This document shows positions 38,483-46,776 of a stretch of DNA of 50,361 nt, one piece after another; the first letter of the stretch is position 1, and each line of letters begins with the position of its first letter. The DNA is from a virus: positions 1 to 50,361 of IMG/VR virus record IMGVR_UViG_3300021165_002265; one strand, given 5' to 3'. The position numbers and the translations under genes are program-made. The notes below the pieces were generated by a model. It was not told where the DNA came from, ran no database searches, and was given only the letters and a program-made list of their open reading frames with translations.

Positions 38483-39043
38483 TTAAGAATAATAGAGTAG
38501 TGTTCTCTCTTGAATTCTTCGTTCTGTGATGTCCTTTATATCCCTTTCTAAAATATGAAGCTTGATGACATCTTGCCCTAATTCAATGACTTGAGAAACA
38601 GATTCTAAAGGATATGTAATAAAAGACCCATGTTCCAACCAACCTTTACCTATCTGAATAGACCCTGTAAAATTGCAAGATAACCTTCTTCCACAACTTT
38701 CAAAAGGAGCGGCAAAAGATATTTTTATATACCCTCTACCATGACCAAATTTTATAAATTCACTAATCCCGTTAGAATATAAAGTGATTTCATACTCTCC
38801 TCCACGAGCTAACCAAGAATACAGATTGTTGTAACCGTTAACTTCAAAATAGGGTAAATCTAATGCATCCAAAACATTGCATAGTTCACCATAATAACTA
38901 AGCACAAGTTGTTTGAATCTTTTAATAACTTCTTTATTGTGAGAATCTATATCTCTTACATTCTGATTTGACTCTTGAATCAGAGTTGACAAATTAAATC
39001 CAGACAAATCAATATTGCCTTTGGTAGCTTTTAGTTCAAACAT
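38483..39043 (-). CDS. hypothetical protein
   Basis: 186 residues with a helical N-terminus (SQ-free, SHNKEVIKRFKQLVLSYYGE) and a strand-rich centre (YEITLYSNGISEFIKFGHG; AAPFESCGRRLSCNFTGSIQ). The last 30 residues are a charged helix (KLHILERDIKDITERRIQER). Not recognised. Single-gene cassette. Confidence 0.5.
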   Translation of the reverse strand: MFELKATKGNIDLSGFNLSTLIQESNQNVRDIDSHNKEVIKRFKQLVLSYYGELCNVLDALDLPYFEVNGYNNLYSWLARGGEYEITLYSNGISEFIKFGHGRGYIKISFAAPFESCGRRLSCNFTGSIQIGKGWLEHGSFITYPLESVSQVIELGQDVIKLHILERDIKDITERRIQERTLLYYS

Positions 39044-39075
39044 GATAAATTAATTTAGTGGTTTAAAATATGTTG

Positions 39076-39116
39076 CAAAGATAAGAGTATCGGATATAAT
39101 ATGCAACACCCTTATC
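39076..39116 (-). promoter_or_regulatory. type I hairpin-promoter cassette (10 of 19)
   Basis: -33 GTTG, 20 bases, TATCTTTG. Arms GATAAGAGT/ACCCTTATC with one mismatch. Confidence 0.65.
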
Positions 39117-39154
39117 GTTAATGTTTTGTTAATTTTTCGCGGGGATTCTAAACT

Positions 39155-39583
39155 TTAAAGATAGTACATTCTTTTAATATAATATTCCCCCATTCTTGCA
39201 GCATCCAAAATCAAATCAATACACAATTTATAATCAACCGAAACAATGTAAGAAACATCTCTATCATCTATATCTTCTCCCAGGAAAGTCCAATTAGGAG
39301 CAACCTTAGGATTGTATTTAATTTTAAAATTAGACTCCTTAACAAAATCAGAATGTCTAATCTCTAATGAATCACATAAAATCCATGCACATACAACCTT
39401 AGTGCTTTCTCCATTAAAAATCTTAGTAGCCATTTTCTTATTATTCCTTAACGTGCAACCCTTCATGATTAATTGAACGTCACATGGATTGTAATATGTA
39501 ACAATCCCATCACTACCAATCACTCTCCATTTCATATAATTTTCTCCACGTTGTAAAGAGAATCTAACTTTAATCCTTTTCAT
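39155..39583 (-). CDS. hypothetical protein
   Basis: 142 residues from MKRIKVRFSLQRGENYMKWR, basic, strand-rich. The middle reads LIMKGCTLRNNKKMATKIFN. The frame also opens from an upstream TTG, but the ATG at 39583 fits the cassette leader. Function unknown. Confidence 0.5.
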   Translation of the reverse strand: MKRIKVRFSLQRGENYMKWRVIGSDGIVTYYNPCDVQLIMKGCTLRNNKKMATKIFNGESTKVVCAWILCDSLEIRHSDFVKESNFKIKYNPKVAPNWTFLGEDIDDRDVSYIVSVDYKLCIDLILDAARMGEYYIKRMYYL

Positions 39584-39615
39584 GTTTTTCAATTTAAGTG
39601 GTTATTAATATGATG

Positions 39616-39653
39616 CAAATATAGGGGGGATTGTTGAGAAAGTCAATCCCCCC
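39616..39653 (-). promoter_or_regulatory. type I hairpin-promoter cassette (11 of 19)
   Basis: -33 ATTG, 20 bases, TATATTTG. Nine-base arms AATCCCCCC/GGGGGGATT. Confidence 0.7.
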
Positions 39654-39668
39654 GAAGTTAATGTTATG

Positions 39669-40376
39669 TTAATGGATTACATTGTAGATATTCTTAGCTT
39701 TCTTTCCACCTTCGCACAATCCACATTTAGCACAACTTACTTGCTTCTCCTTTGCTATGGTTGGCGCTGATGGACAAAGGATAGCACCTTCAACCTGACT
39801 GGCATTGTAAGACCTAAATCCTAAACCTTCGGCCAATTTTACGTCAAAGATATTATGCGTACTTGCCATTAGGTATTTTGCATATTGCTTATTCTCTGGT
39901 TTGTGCCATTGGTGAGTATAGCCCGAAACCTTACCAACCAAAGGCCTTATTTGTTCGAGCAACTCAAAAGGTAATAAGGTAGGCTCCCCATACGTTCCCA
40001 TGCGAGCAAAGGATATCTTAACCTTTTTTGTGACGTTCGTAATTTGTTCCATTACGCCTTCCGTTCCTTCCGGAATTAATCCGTTATCCAAACGCTTTTT
40101 TAAGGCTTTTAATTTTGCTATTAATCCCCAAGCTAAAGATCCGTTCGCATGGGTATAGCAACCGCCTGACTTTCCACCGTTTGCATTATAAGAGAACTTA
40201 CAATCAAAGCATACCTTAGAGTCATTTTTTAGGGTAGCCTCATTAACCTGGTCAATAGAAAAATGATAGGTTTGTAGGATAATTTCTCCTTTTTGAGCGA
40301 GCTTAGGAGTAGCACTAGGCTTAATATCAATACAGTGAATGACGTCGCCTAATCTGAAATTAATTTGCTTAAGCAT
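39669..40376 (-). CDS. Cys-rich conserved phage protein (copy 1)
   Basis: 235 residues with conserved-looking cysteine clusters: CFDCKFSYNANGGKSGGCYTH near residue 60 and, at the end, LCPSAPTIAKEKQVSC followed by CAKCGLCEG. Between them KYLMASTHNIFDVKLAEGLG. The cysteines suggest a metal centre (iron-sulfur or zinc). The same family occurs in many phages with no function I can name. A second copy lies at 45345. The start at 40376 follows the cassette leader. Confidence 0.55.
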   Translation of the reverse strand: MLKQINFRLGDVIHCIDIKPSATPKLAQKGEIILQTYHFSIDQVNEATLKNDSKVCFDCKFSYNANGGKSGGCYTHANGSLAWGLIAKLKALKKRLDNGLIPEGTEGVMEQITNVTKKVKISFARMGTYGEPTLLPFELLEQIRPLVGKVSGYTHQWHKPENKQYAKYLMASTHNIFDVKLAEGLGFRSYNASQVEGAILCPSAPTIAKEKQVSCAKCGLCEGGKKAKNIYNVIH

Positions 40377-40409
40377 AAGTTGTTTATTTAAGTGGTAAAG
40401 AATATGTCG

Positions 40410-40458
40410 CAAAGATAAAGAGTCTTTTTCTATTTTCCAAATTTAAGGCAAACTTTTT
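40410..40458 (-). promoter_or_regulatory. type I hairpin-promoter cassette (12 of 19)
   Basis: -33 TTTG, 20 bases, TATCTTTG. Arms AAAAAGT/ACTCTTT (with one G-T). Confidence 0.6.
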
Positions 40459-40500
40459 TTAAATTACTTTTTGCCTTTCTATTTACCCTCTCTCTTTATA

Positions 40501-40686
40501 ACACTACAAAGATAAGCATAAAAGCAATACCTAGTAGTTAAGGGAGTGTTAATGTTTTCCCTATTATAGTTAAGGAAATGTTAAGATTTACCCTGCCAAA
40601 AATTACTCAGGCAGGGCTTTGCCCTGCCCTGAGCGAAATTCACTGACATGAAAGATCCCTCCCGGAGTTAACCAGGAGGGGGAGGC
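40501..40686. repeat. type II intergenic repeat block (copy 1)
   Basis: About 190 bases: TATCTTTG box on the minus strand, ATGTTTTCCCTATTATAG word, the TACTCAGGC hairpin, and a CCCTCC/GGAGGG terminator-like hairpin just behind the gene ending at 40693. Confidence 0.65.
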
Positions 40687-40692
40687 TTTTAT

Positions 40693-41169
40693 TTACGAGT
40701 GCATATCCACTAAGACAACAAAGGTAAGTTCGCCATCACAACCTAAGTCAGTAATGCCAGGCTCATCAATATACCCATCATAAAATGTATCTGACCATAT
40801 ATCAATTTTAGTAGGGTCTGAAAGAGATGATATTTCAGCTTGCTCTTTGCAATATTTGGAAGCAAGCGTCCAATCAAAAGACTTAACTAATACAGTACTT
40901 CCTAAATTAGACACCTTAAGGAATGCTTGCTTATAGTAATCATTTACCTCTGTTAAGAAATCAAATCTATTTGGGTCATTGAGTAATTCATCCTTAGTTA
41001 TCCATTTCTCATCAAAAGATTCAGAGAATGATTTGTCTTCTTTGCAATGAGAACCCATAATAGTAAACCAGTTATTCTCTGTACCCCAATCAAATAGATA
41101 GTCTTCAACAATGCCAATAGCGTCGGAATGAGAATCAGCTTTTGTTCTAATTAAATGCAGATTGTGCAT
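40693..41169 (-). CDS. hypothetical protein
   Basis: 158 residues, acidic. MHNLHLIRTKADSHSDAIGI and LFDWGTENNWFTIMGSHCKE near the start, GCDGELTFVVLVDMHS at the end. I associate this pattern with Bacteroidota phage hypotheticals. Function unknown. Confidence 0.5.
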   Translation of the reverse strand: MHNLHLIRTKADSHSDAIGIVEDYLFDWGTENNWFTIMGSHCKEDKSFSESFDEKWITKDELLNDPNRFDFLTEVNDYYKQAFLKVSNLGSTVLVKSFDWTLASKYCKEQAEISSLSDPTKIDIWSDTFYDGYIDEPGITDLGCDGELTFVVLVDMHS

Positions 41170-41202
41170 GATTTAAAATTTAAAGTGGTTAATAATATTT
41201 TA

Positions 41203-41243
41203 CAAAGATAAGGGTATTGAGTATAATATGCAATACCCCTATC
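41203..41243 (-). promoter_or_regulatory. type I hairpin-promoter cassette (13 of 19)
   Basis: -33 ATTG, 20 bases, TATCTTTG. Thirteen-position arms GATAAGGGTATTG/CAATACCCCTATC with one mismatch. Confidence 0.7.
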
Positions 41244-41251
41244 ATTATTAT

Positions 41252-41572
41252 TTACATTTCTTTGCCGTTCTCCCAAATCATTTTTGGTAGAAATTCATCT
41301 ATGTAAAGTTCTTCGGTGGTGCAACCCTCATTTTCTTTCAATGACATACATTCTGTACACTCTAATATCTCTTCCCAAACCTCTCTCTCGCATAATTTTG
41401 TATAATCTCTCTTAGCTATTTCTATTGCCTCTTCTCTTGTGTGCGCCTCTACACAAAATCGGGTACGCATCCATGTAGTAACTTTTTGGTCAAGGAAAAA
41501 ATCAAACTCATCCTTAATTTGCTCAATGCTTTCCATGTTTTCATTGTGCTTTTCATCTCCGTAAATTGCCAT
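41252..41572 (-). CDS. hypothetical protein
   Basis: 106 residues, acidic; VEAHTREEAIEIAKRDYTKL recalls small phage proteins with a T-R-E-E-A helix. A cluster of three cysteines (CTECMSLKENEGC) might bind metal. Transcribed after the gene at 41602 in the same direction. Confidence 0.5.
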   Translation of the reverse strand: MAIYGDEKHNENMESIEQIKDEFDFFLDQKVTTWMRTRFCVEAHTREEAIEIAKRDYTKLCEREVWEEILECTECMSLKENEGCTTEELYIDEFLPKMIWENGKEM

Positions 41573-41601
41573 AATTTTAAAATTTAAAGTGGTGATTAAT
41601 A

Positions 41602-41811
41602 TTATTTGCTTTTAGGCAAGCGGTTTACCTTTGCTAAATTAGCGTTAATCTTTTCAATGATATCTTCATAGCTTTCTTTTACGTCAAAACCTCCATTGTT
41701 ATTCCATCCAACAACGTATGACCCTTTTTCTGTCGCTATAACTCGTTGCAAAAGATTTACATTACCAATAAATTTTTTACCCTCTAAAGTCGTTAACTCA
41801 ATAAAACACAT
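41602..41811 (-). CDS. hypothetical protein
   Basis: 69 residues from MCFIELTTLEGKKFIGNVNL, then a central GSYVVGWNNNGGFDVKESYE; a small beta fold is likely. It follows the cassette at 41846; the longer frame runs into the promoter. Confidence 0.5.
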   Translation of the reverse strand: MCFIELTTLEGKKFIGNVNLLQRVIATEKGSYVVGWNNNGGFDVKESYEDIIEKINANLAKVNRLPKSK

Positions 41812-41845
41812 AATTTTAATATTTAAAGTGGTGATTAATATAAGG

Positions 41846-41886
41846 CAAAAATAGGGGGAACATTTTACATTTCCAAACATTCCCCC
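41846..41886 (-). promoter_or_regulatory. type I hairpin-promoter cassette (14 of 19)
   Basis: -33 TTTG, 20 bases, TATTTTTG. Arms GGGGGAA/TTCCCCC. Confidence 0.65.
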
Positions 41887-41899
41887 CACATTTTTTAAA

Positions 41900-42625
41900 T
41901 TAATTTGCGAACTCCATAGAAAGATTAGCTAACCTCTCATTGATAATTGCAGTCTTGTTAGGGTCTTTCAATGCAGAATATTTTCTCCTACCTGCAAACC
42001 CATTAATCAATTTTTCTTGAAGACGATTCTGAATAGCCCAAAGCGTATTATCATCATCTGCGAACCTTTCCGAAGCAAGTAATACCTTAGCCTCATTTTC
42101 TGTAAAGGCTCTCTTAAAACGTAAAGCAGCAGCCTTCATGGCAAATTCAATAGCCTTTTCTTCGGTCAAGTTTACAGACATTTGCTGCAATACGTATTCC
42201 TCAAGTTTAGGTAACAAATCAAAAAAGTTGGCTACAATTTCACCCGATATAACTTTCTCTGAAATATCCATAGCTTTCTTTCCGAAATGCCTTACTTTGA
42301 AAATCTTAGATTCAAATCTTGAGTCAGAGACCGTTAGTCCGTTTGAGCATACTAATCTGAATATTCCCATTGAACATTCAAACCCAACCGTTCCGTCAAA
42401 CGAATTGCGGATAACAACTTCCGGATATAAGGTTTCACCCTTTAAGATTAATTCCTTATTGTACCTCATTCTAATAAGGTGCGCGGAACTTTTAGCGCCT
42501 TTCTTTTTAGTCTGAAAGCCTGAAAGATAAAAGCCATTAGACTGAAGGTCATTAATCAATTTTTGTGAGCTGATAGCTACATACTTCGCGCTTAGATTTG
42601 CGCTTTTTACTTCTGAAAGAATCAT
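41900..42625 (-). CDS. DUF932-like phage/plasmid protein
   Basis: 241 residues. The central part (ELILKGETLYPEVVIRNSFD, then CSMGIFRLVCSNGLTV) matches the DUF932 core, including the CSNGL-type turn. A C-terminal helical region follows (EKAIEFAMKAAALRFKRAF). The family is widespread in phages and plasmids; its role is unsettled. Single-gene cassette. Confidence 0.7.
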   Translation of the reverse strand: MILSEVKSANLSAKYVAISSQKLINDLQSNGFYLSGFQTKKKGAKSSAHLIRMRYNKELILKGETLYPEVVIRNSFDGTVGFECSMGIFRLVCSNGLTVSDSRFESKIFKVRHFGKKAMDISEKVISGEIVANFFDLLPKLEEYVLQQMSVNLTEEKAIEFAMKAAALRFKRAFTENEAKVLLASERFADDDNTLWAIQNRLQEKLINGFAGRRKYSALKDPNKTAIINERLANLSMEFAN

Positions 42626-42658
42626 AGTTTAAAATTTAAAGTGGTTAAGAATCTGATG

Positions 42659-42707
42659 CAAAGATAAAGAGTATTTTTCTATTTTCCAAATTTAAGGCAA
42701 ACTTTTT
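42659..42707 (-). promoter_or_regulatory. type I hairpin-promoter cassette (15 of 19)
   Basis: -33 TTTG, 20 bases, TATCTTTG. Arms AAAAAGT/ACTCTTT; near-copy of cassette 12. Confidence 0.6.
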
Positions 42708-42747
42708 TTAAATTACTTTTCTGCCTTTCTATTTACCCTCTCTCTTT

Positions 42748-42941
42748 ATAACACTGCAAAGATAAGCATAAAAACAATACATAGTAGTTAAAGGAGTGTT
42801 AATGTTTTCCCTATTATAGTTAAGGAAATGTTAAGATCCGGATCCACGAAATTTACTCAGGCAAGGCTTTAGCCTTGCCTGAGCGAAATTCACTGGCATG
42901 ACAAATCCCCGACGGACACTAAATCCGACGGGGCAAAAAAC
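42748..42941. repeat. type II intergenic repeat block (copy 2)
   Basis: TATCTTTG box, CTCAGGCAAGGC hairpin and a CCCCGTCGG/CCGACGGGG hairpin. Between the block and the gene ending at 43004 nothing is seen. Confidence 0.65.
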
Positions 42942-43003
42942 AAGTCATGTATTCTTATCCGAGCTTTGCTTTGAAGTACTTAAAAACTTCGGGGATATGT
43001 TTC

Positions 43004-43189
43004 TTATAGTATTATAGAATATTTTTTTGCAATATCTTTAGTAACTTCAGTGACATAGAAATCATCCAAGTATGAATCATCTCCAGGAAAAGTAACATAT
43101 AAGAAATCCCAACCATCCTCAAAAGAATCAAAAATAATATTATTGAACTTATGATTTCCCATCCAATCTAGAATTATAAATTTGCTCAT
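43004..43189 (-). CDS. hypothetical protein
   Basis: 61 residues from MSKFIILDWMGNHKFNNIIF. DSFEDGWDFLYVTFPGDDSY follows. Small acidic alpha/beta protein, not recognised. Confidence 0.5.
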   Translation of the reverse strand: MSKFIILDWMGNHKFNNIIFDSFEDGWDFLYVTFPGDDSYLDDFYVTEVTKDIAKKYSIIL

Positions 43190-43219
43190 AACTTTATTTA
43201 AGTGGTTAATAATATGTTT

Positions 43220-43260
43220 CAAAGATAGGGAGAACATTTAACATATCCAAACATTCTCCC
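43220..43260 (-). promoter_or_regulatory. type I hairpin-promoter cassette (16 of 19)
   Basis: -33 TTTG, 20 bases, TATCTTTG. Arms GGGAGAA/TTCTCCC. Confidence 0.7.
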
Positions 43261-43275
43261 ATCTTTTTTTAAATT

Positions 43276-43698
43276 CTATCCATATACAATTTCATTAAGA
43301 AATACAGTCTGCAAAACAACATCCCCAGTAACTGCATCATCATTTTCATTTATCATATCTAACAGATGGTCTAAAGGAACATTCTTAACTCTCTCGTGAA
43401 CATCAGCCAGGGTTATGGAAAATATTTCAATATCTTCTAACTCGCTGCAATCTTCTTCAATTGTCAGGAAATTCCCATCCCTTAGAATCTGCATCAATAT
43501 GTCTTCATAGCATATAGCTTGGAACTCTGAGGAATCGCTACTTAGTTTAGCTTTGGCACTTTTGTAATGATTGTTATGATATCCTATGGATAGGCCATAT
43601 CCACTACACATATAGTCCAATGAATTACATAAAGCATTGAAAAAAATCTCTTCGCTCAATTCATTTGTAAGCGAAATTTTTAAACCTTCTTTGTTCAT
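43276..43698 (-). CDS. hypothetical acidic protein
   Basis: 140 residues, strongly acidic in the middle (NFLTIEEDCSELEDIEIFSI). Starts MNKEGLKISLTNELSEEIFF. No family is recognised. It is transcribed after the zinc-ribbon gene with a three-base gap. Confidence 0.5.
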   Translation of the reverse strand: MNKEGLKISLTNELSEEIFFNALCNSLDYMCSGYGLSIGYHNNHYKSAKAKLSSDSSEFQAICYEDILMQILRDGNFLTIEEDCSELEDIEIFSITLADVHERVKNVPLDHLLDMINENDDAVTGDVVLQTVFLNEIVYG

Positions 43699-43701
43699 TT
43701 T

Positions 43702-43890
43702 TTAATTTTCCGCGGGGTTATCAATAATAATATCCATCAAATAATCCAATGAATTACATTCAGGACATACATTAATATATTGTATATCATGTGAAACATT
43801 ATTATCAGATAAATCAACAATGAGTTTTAAATCATCTTCATATCCTTCCCAGTCACACCAATTACATTTTACTTCATGTTCAACATTCAT
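43702..43890 (-). CDS. zinc-ribbon protein
   Basis: 62 residues with two C-x2-C pairs, VKCNWCDWEGYEDDL and INVCPECNSLDYL, spaced as in small zinc ribbons. It could bind nucleic acid or protein. The end (DNPAEN) is the same as the end of the gene at 37100, and both carry the CCCCGCG DNA word. Confidence 0.6.
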   Translation of the reverse strand: MNVEHEVKCNWCDWEGYEDDLKLIVDLSDNNVSHDIQYINVCPECNSLDYLMDIIIDNPAEN

Positions 43891-43929
43891 ATCTTATTGT
43901 TTTAAAGTAATTAAAAAATGTTTCTTATA

Positions 43930-44220
43930 TTACGGTTGATTAGCCTTAAGCCATTCTTTTAGTTCGTGGTGACTAAAATATTTAAATTCTACTAATCTGT
44001 TTTCCATGATTTGACTAATCATAATATTCATTGCCTCTTTATGTGTGAGAATGTTTCCAAACTCTAACATACTTTCTTCATCATAATATACTCCATTTCT
44101 ATCATTCCATTTCAACCAACTAATTAAGCTTTCCCTTGTCCATTTGCTTAACTCTTCTTTTAATTGCAACTCATTCATAGAATCATCTAAAATTCCATAA
44201 AAATTATGTCTTGTTTCCAT
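43930..44220 (-). CDS. hypothetical protein
   Basis: 96 residues from METRHNFYGILDDSMNELQL, helical and acidic, ending FSHHELKEWLKANQP. Not recognised. Cassette promoter at 44254. Confidence 0.5.
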   Translation of the reverse strand: METRHNFYGILDDSMNELQLKEELSKWTRESLISWLKWNDRNGVYYDEESMLEFGNILTHKEAMNIMISQIMENRLVEFKYFSHHELKEWLKANQP

Positions 44221-44253
44221 AGATACTTTATTTAAGTGGTGATTAATATAAGG

Positions 44254-44294
44254 CAAAGATAAGGGGAATATTTAACATATCCAAACATTCCCCT
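44254..44294 (-). promoter_or_regulatory. type I hairpin-promoter cassette (17 of 19)
   Basis: -33 TTTG, 20 bases, TATCTTTG. Arms AGGGGAAT/ATTCCCCT. Confidence 0.75.
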
Positions 44295-44302
44295 CACATT
44301 TT

Positions 44303-44797
44303 TTACGCTAATTGAAAAATTTCTTTTGCTTTTAAAGACTGAATACAATCAAGCTCAATCATTCTCAATTCAAAGGTATTAGATTCCGTTTCCGGTTCTA
44401 TTTCCTGCATTCTCTTAACTAAGGCTAATCGGTTCCTTTCTGTCGTTGCGTCCGGAAATCCCCATTTAACCTGCTTTCCTGGAATTAAGAACACGCGTAG
44501 AAATCTCTTAAGGTTCTTTGGATTGTCGAATAAATGCCCTTTGCTATCCAACGCTCTAGCCCAACCCGGATTAATAGCCACGCCTTCGCCTTCTCTATTC
44601 TCTAATCTTGTTTTGTAGGTGCTACCCAACTGACAAGTGCGGAACGTAATACAACGCACTTCTTCGCGTGTAATACCATTGGCAGCCAACCAACCATAAG
44701 TTAGTTTTTTTGCTACCTTATCTGCTGATGACTCATACTGGATAGCGGCAAACGTGTTTTTAGGCGATAAGCCCTCGATGAAATTTAGAATACTCAT
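44303..44797 (-). CDS. hypothetical basic protein
   Basis: 164 residues, more basic and GC-richer in codons than its neighbours. TREEVRCITFRTCQLGSTYK and KNLKRFLRVFLIPGKQVKWG are notable. It may bind nucleic acid. A type II repeat block lies upstream as its promoter region. Confidence 0.5.
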   Translation of the reverse strand: MSILNFIEGLSPKNTFAAIQYESSADKVAKKLTYGWLAANGITREEVRCITFRTCQLGSTYKTRLENREGEGVAINPGWARALDSKGHLFDNPKNLKRFLRVFLIPGKQVKWGFPDATTERNRLALVKRMQEIEPETESNTFELRMIELDCIQSLKAKEIFQLA

Positions 44798-44828
44798 AAG
44801 ACTTGTTGATTAAGTAGTTTAAAATTAT

Positions 44829-45018
44829 GATACAAAGATAAGCATAAAAACAACACATATTAGTTAAGGTAGTGTTAATGTTTTCCCTATTTTAGTTAAA
44901 GAAATGTTAAGATCCGGATCCACTAAATTTACTCAGGCAAGGCTTTAGCCTTGCCTGAGCGAAATTCACTGGCATGAAAGATCCCCGACGGACACTAAAT
45001 CCGACGGGGCTAAAAAAC
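44829..45018. repeat. type II intergenic repeat block (copy 3)
   Basis: As at 42748: TATCTTTG box, GATCCGGATC word, CTCAGGCAAGGC hairpin, CCCCGTCGG/CCGACGGGG hairpin. Confidence 0.65.
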
Positions 45019-45032
45019 AAGTTATTATATTT

Positions 45033-45263
45033 TTAGTAGTTTATGCCTCCTTCGCATCTACCGTTATTAAAAATTTGGTCGTCGCTTGGGTCTTCGTCGT
45101 AAATTGTTAGTATGTAATTTACAAAGTTTTCTAAGTCCTTTTTTGATATACCGTTGAACCCGTCGAAGTCTTTAAGTTCTGATACCGTTTCTTTTGCAAG
45201 TTGAATAAGCTCTTCGTTTATGTCATTTTGAGAGCTTGCAGATATTCTACTGTTGATTGCCAT
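45033..45263 (-). CDS. hypothetical protein
   Basis: 76 residues, acidic and helical (INEELIQLAKETVSELKDFD), ending in a short GRCEGGINY. Single-gene cassette with the promoter at 45295. Confidence 0.45.
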   Translation of the reverse strand: MAINSRISASSQNDINEELIQLAKETVSELKDFDGFNGISKKDLENFVNYILTIYDEDPSDDQIFNNGRCEGGINY

Positions 45264-45294
45264 AACTTTATAATTTTAAGTGATTAATATGTTG

Positions 45295-45335
45295 CAAATA
45301 TAAGGGGAATATTTGACATATCCAAACATTCCCCT
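45295..45335 (-). promoter_or_regulatory. type I hairpin-promoter cassette (18 of 19)
   Basis: -33 TTTG, 20 bases, TATATTTG. Arms AGGGGAAT/ATTCCCCT. Confidence 0.75.
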
Positions 45336-45344
45336 ATATTATTT

Positions 45345-46064
45345 TTAGTGTTTAGGAATATAAATATTTTTTGCGCTTATTGAATTGCCCGCACAAAGCC
45401 CACAATTGGCACAGGATACCCTTTTATCCTTTTCTATAGTTGGTGATGATGGACACATAATACTGTTTTCTATGGTGCCTACATTGAACGTCCTGAAGCC
45501 TAAATCATTTGCTATTTTTGCCTCAAAAATATTATGCGTCGAAGCCATTAATAATTTAGCGTATTCCTTAAATTCCGGTTTATTCCATTGGTGCGTATAA
45601 CCCGTTTTGCGCTTCGCTAATTTAGATAAACCGTCTAACAGGTCTAAAGGTAATGTAACCGCTTCGCCGTATGAACCGAACCGCACTAATGAAATATCCA
45701 TATTTTTAGTGCTTAATTTATCGGCGTATTTGTTTAATAAAGGTAATACGTCGTTATAATTTTTACCTAACAAGCCTAATTTGTACCGCTTATTAAGAGA
45801 GCGTAATTTAGACTTTAAGCCGTATAACATTAAACCTTTATGCGTATAACAGCCGCCGCTTTTACCGTCGTTCTGATTAAAGCTAAAAGGACAGTCTAAA
45901 CAATTTTCTTTATCCATAGTAAAGTCATTGTTTATAACTTGTTGCAAATCAAAATGGTATGTTTGCACAACAAAACGACCGCCTAACTTTTTTGTGGCTG
46001 ATAACTTGAGGTCAATTGAATGTACTGTTTGACCTAAAATAAAATTAAAACCTAAAATCTTCAT
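45345..46064 (-). CDS. Cys-rich conserved phage protein (copy 2)
   Basis: 239 residues, paralogue of the protein at 39669 with the same clusters: CLDCPFSFNQNDGKSGGCYTH, KLLMASTHNIFEAKIANDLG, then MCPSSPTIEKDKRVSC and CANCGLCAG. Divergence is spread over the whole length, so the duplication is not recent. Cysteine spacing is identical, which argues for a bound metal. Confidence 0.55.
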   Translation of the reverse strand: MKILGFNFILGQTVHSIDLKLSATKKLGGRFVVQTYHFDLQQVINNDFTMDKENCLDCPFSFNQNDGKSGGCYTHKGLMLYGLKSKLRSLNKRYKLGLLGKNYNDVLPLLNKYADKLSTKNMDISLVRFGSYGEAVTLPLDLLDGLSKLAKRKTGYTHQWNKPEFKEYAKLLMASTHNIFEAKIANDLGFRTFNVGTIENSIMCPSSPTIEKDKRVSCANCGLCAGNSISAKNIYIPKH

Positions 46065-46093
46065 AACTTGTTTATTTAAGTAGTTAAAAATTA

Positions 46094-46284
46094 TGATACA
46101 AAGATAAACAAAAAAGTAATAAGTAGTAGTTAATAAGTGTTAATATTTTCGCTATTTTAGTTAAAGAAATGTTAAGATCCGGATCCGCAAAATTTACTCA
46201 GGCAAGGCTTTGCCTTGCCGGAGCGAAATTCACTGGCATGACAAATCCCCGACGGACACTAAATCCGACGGGGCAAAAAACAAG
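46094..46284. repeat. type II intergenic repeat block (copy 4)
   Basis: TATCTTTG box, GATCCGGATC word, hairpin with CAAGGC/GCCTTG, and CCCCGTCGG/CCGACGGGG hairpin behind the gene ending at 46288. Confidence 0.65.
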
Positions 46285-46287
46285 TTA

Positions 46288-46482
46288 TTATATTTTTATA
46301 TTTAGTTCGTCCAAAAAGACTTCCGCCTCTGAACGTCCTTCATTGTATTGTATTAGTATTGGTAAATCAGTTACCCAATTATCACTATCATCTATATAGT
46401 CTATGTAAGATACAATAAAACCACACCAAACAACAGGAATATTATTATTAATTGCCATTCTTAATTCTGCAAAACTTTTCAT
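46288..46482 (-). CDS. hypothetical protein
   Basis: 64 residues, MKSFAELRMAINNNIPVVWC then an acidic hydrophobic stretch ending FLDELNIKI. Not recognised. It is transcribed after the gene at 46548, past a terminator. Confidence 0.45.
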   Translation of the reverse strand: MKSFAELRMAINNNIPVVWCGFIVSYIDYIDDSDNWVTDLPILIQYNEGRSEAEVFLDELNIKI

Positions 46483-46501
46483 AAATTAATTTTAAGGTGA
46501 T

Positions 46502-46531
46502 AAAGAAAGGAAGAGCCTCAAGGCCCTTCCT
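46502..46531 (-). terminator. intrinsic terminator
   Basis: GGAAGGGCC/GGCTCTTCC-type hairpin followed by TTTCTTT on the minus strand. Confidence 0.6.
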
Positions 46532-46547
46532 GTTTATAAATTCCGTT

Positions 46548-46736
46548 CTACAGTCGGTTGTATTGGGCCTTCGCTACTTTAAATTGAGTATCGGATAAAA
46601 TGCCCTTTGCCCACTTTCTGAATGTTGAAAAGTTGTTTACCGATTCAACCTCTTTGTCGTTCTGATTTACGCGGACTTTGCCGCCAAATGAGAAAACGAT
46701 TCTAATTCCATTTGATTCTAACATTGTGCTTTTCAT
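46548..46736 (-). CDS. hypothetical basic protein
   Basis: 62 residues (MLESNGIRIVFSFGGKVRVN; FRKWAKGILSDTQFKVAKAQ). Small basic protein that could bind nucleic acid. Not recognised. Confidence 0.5.
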   Translation of the reverse strand: MKSTMLESNGIRIVFSFGGKVRVNQNDKEVESVNNFSTFRKWAKGILSDTQFKVAKAQYNRL

Positions 46737-46776
46737 GGTGCTTGTTTTTACGTTTAAGTGATTAAAAATTATAAAG

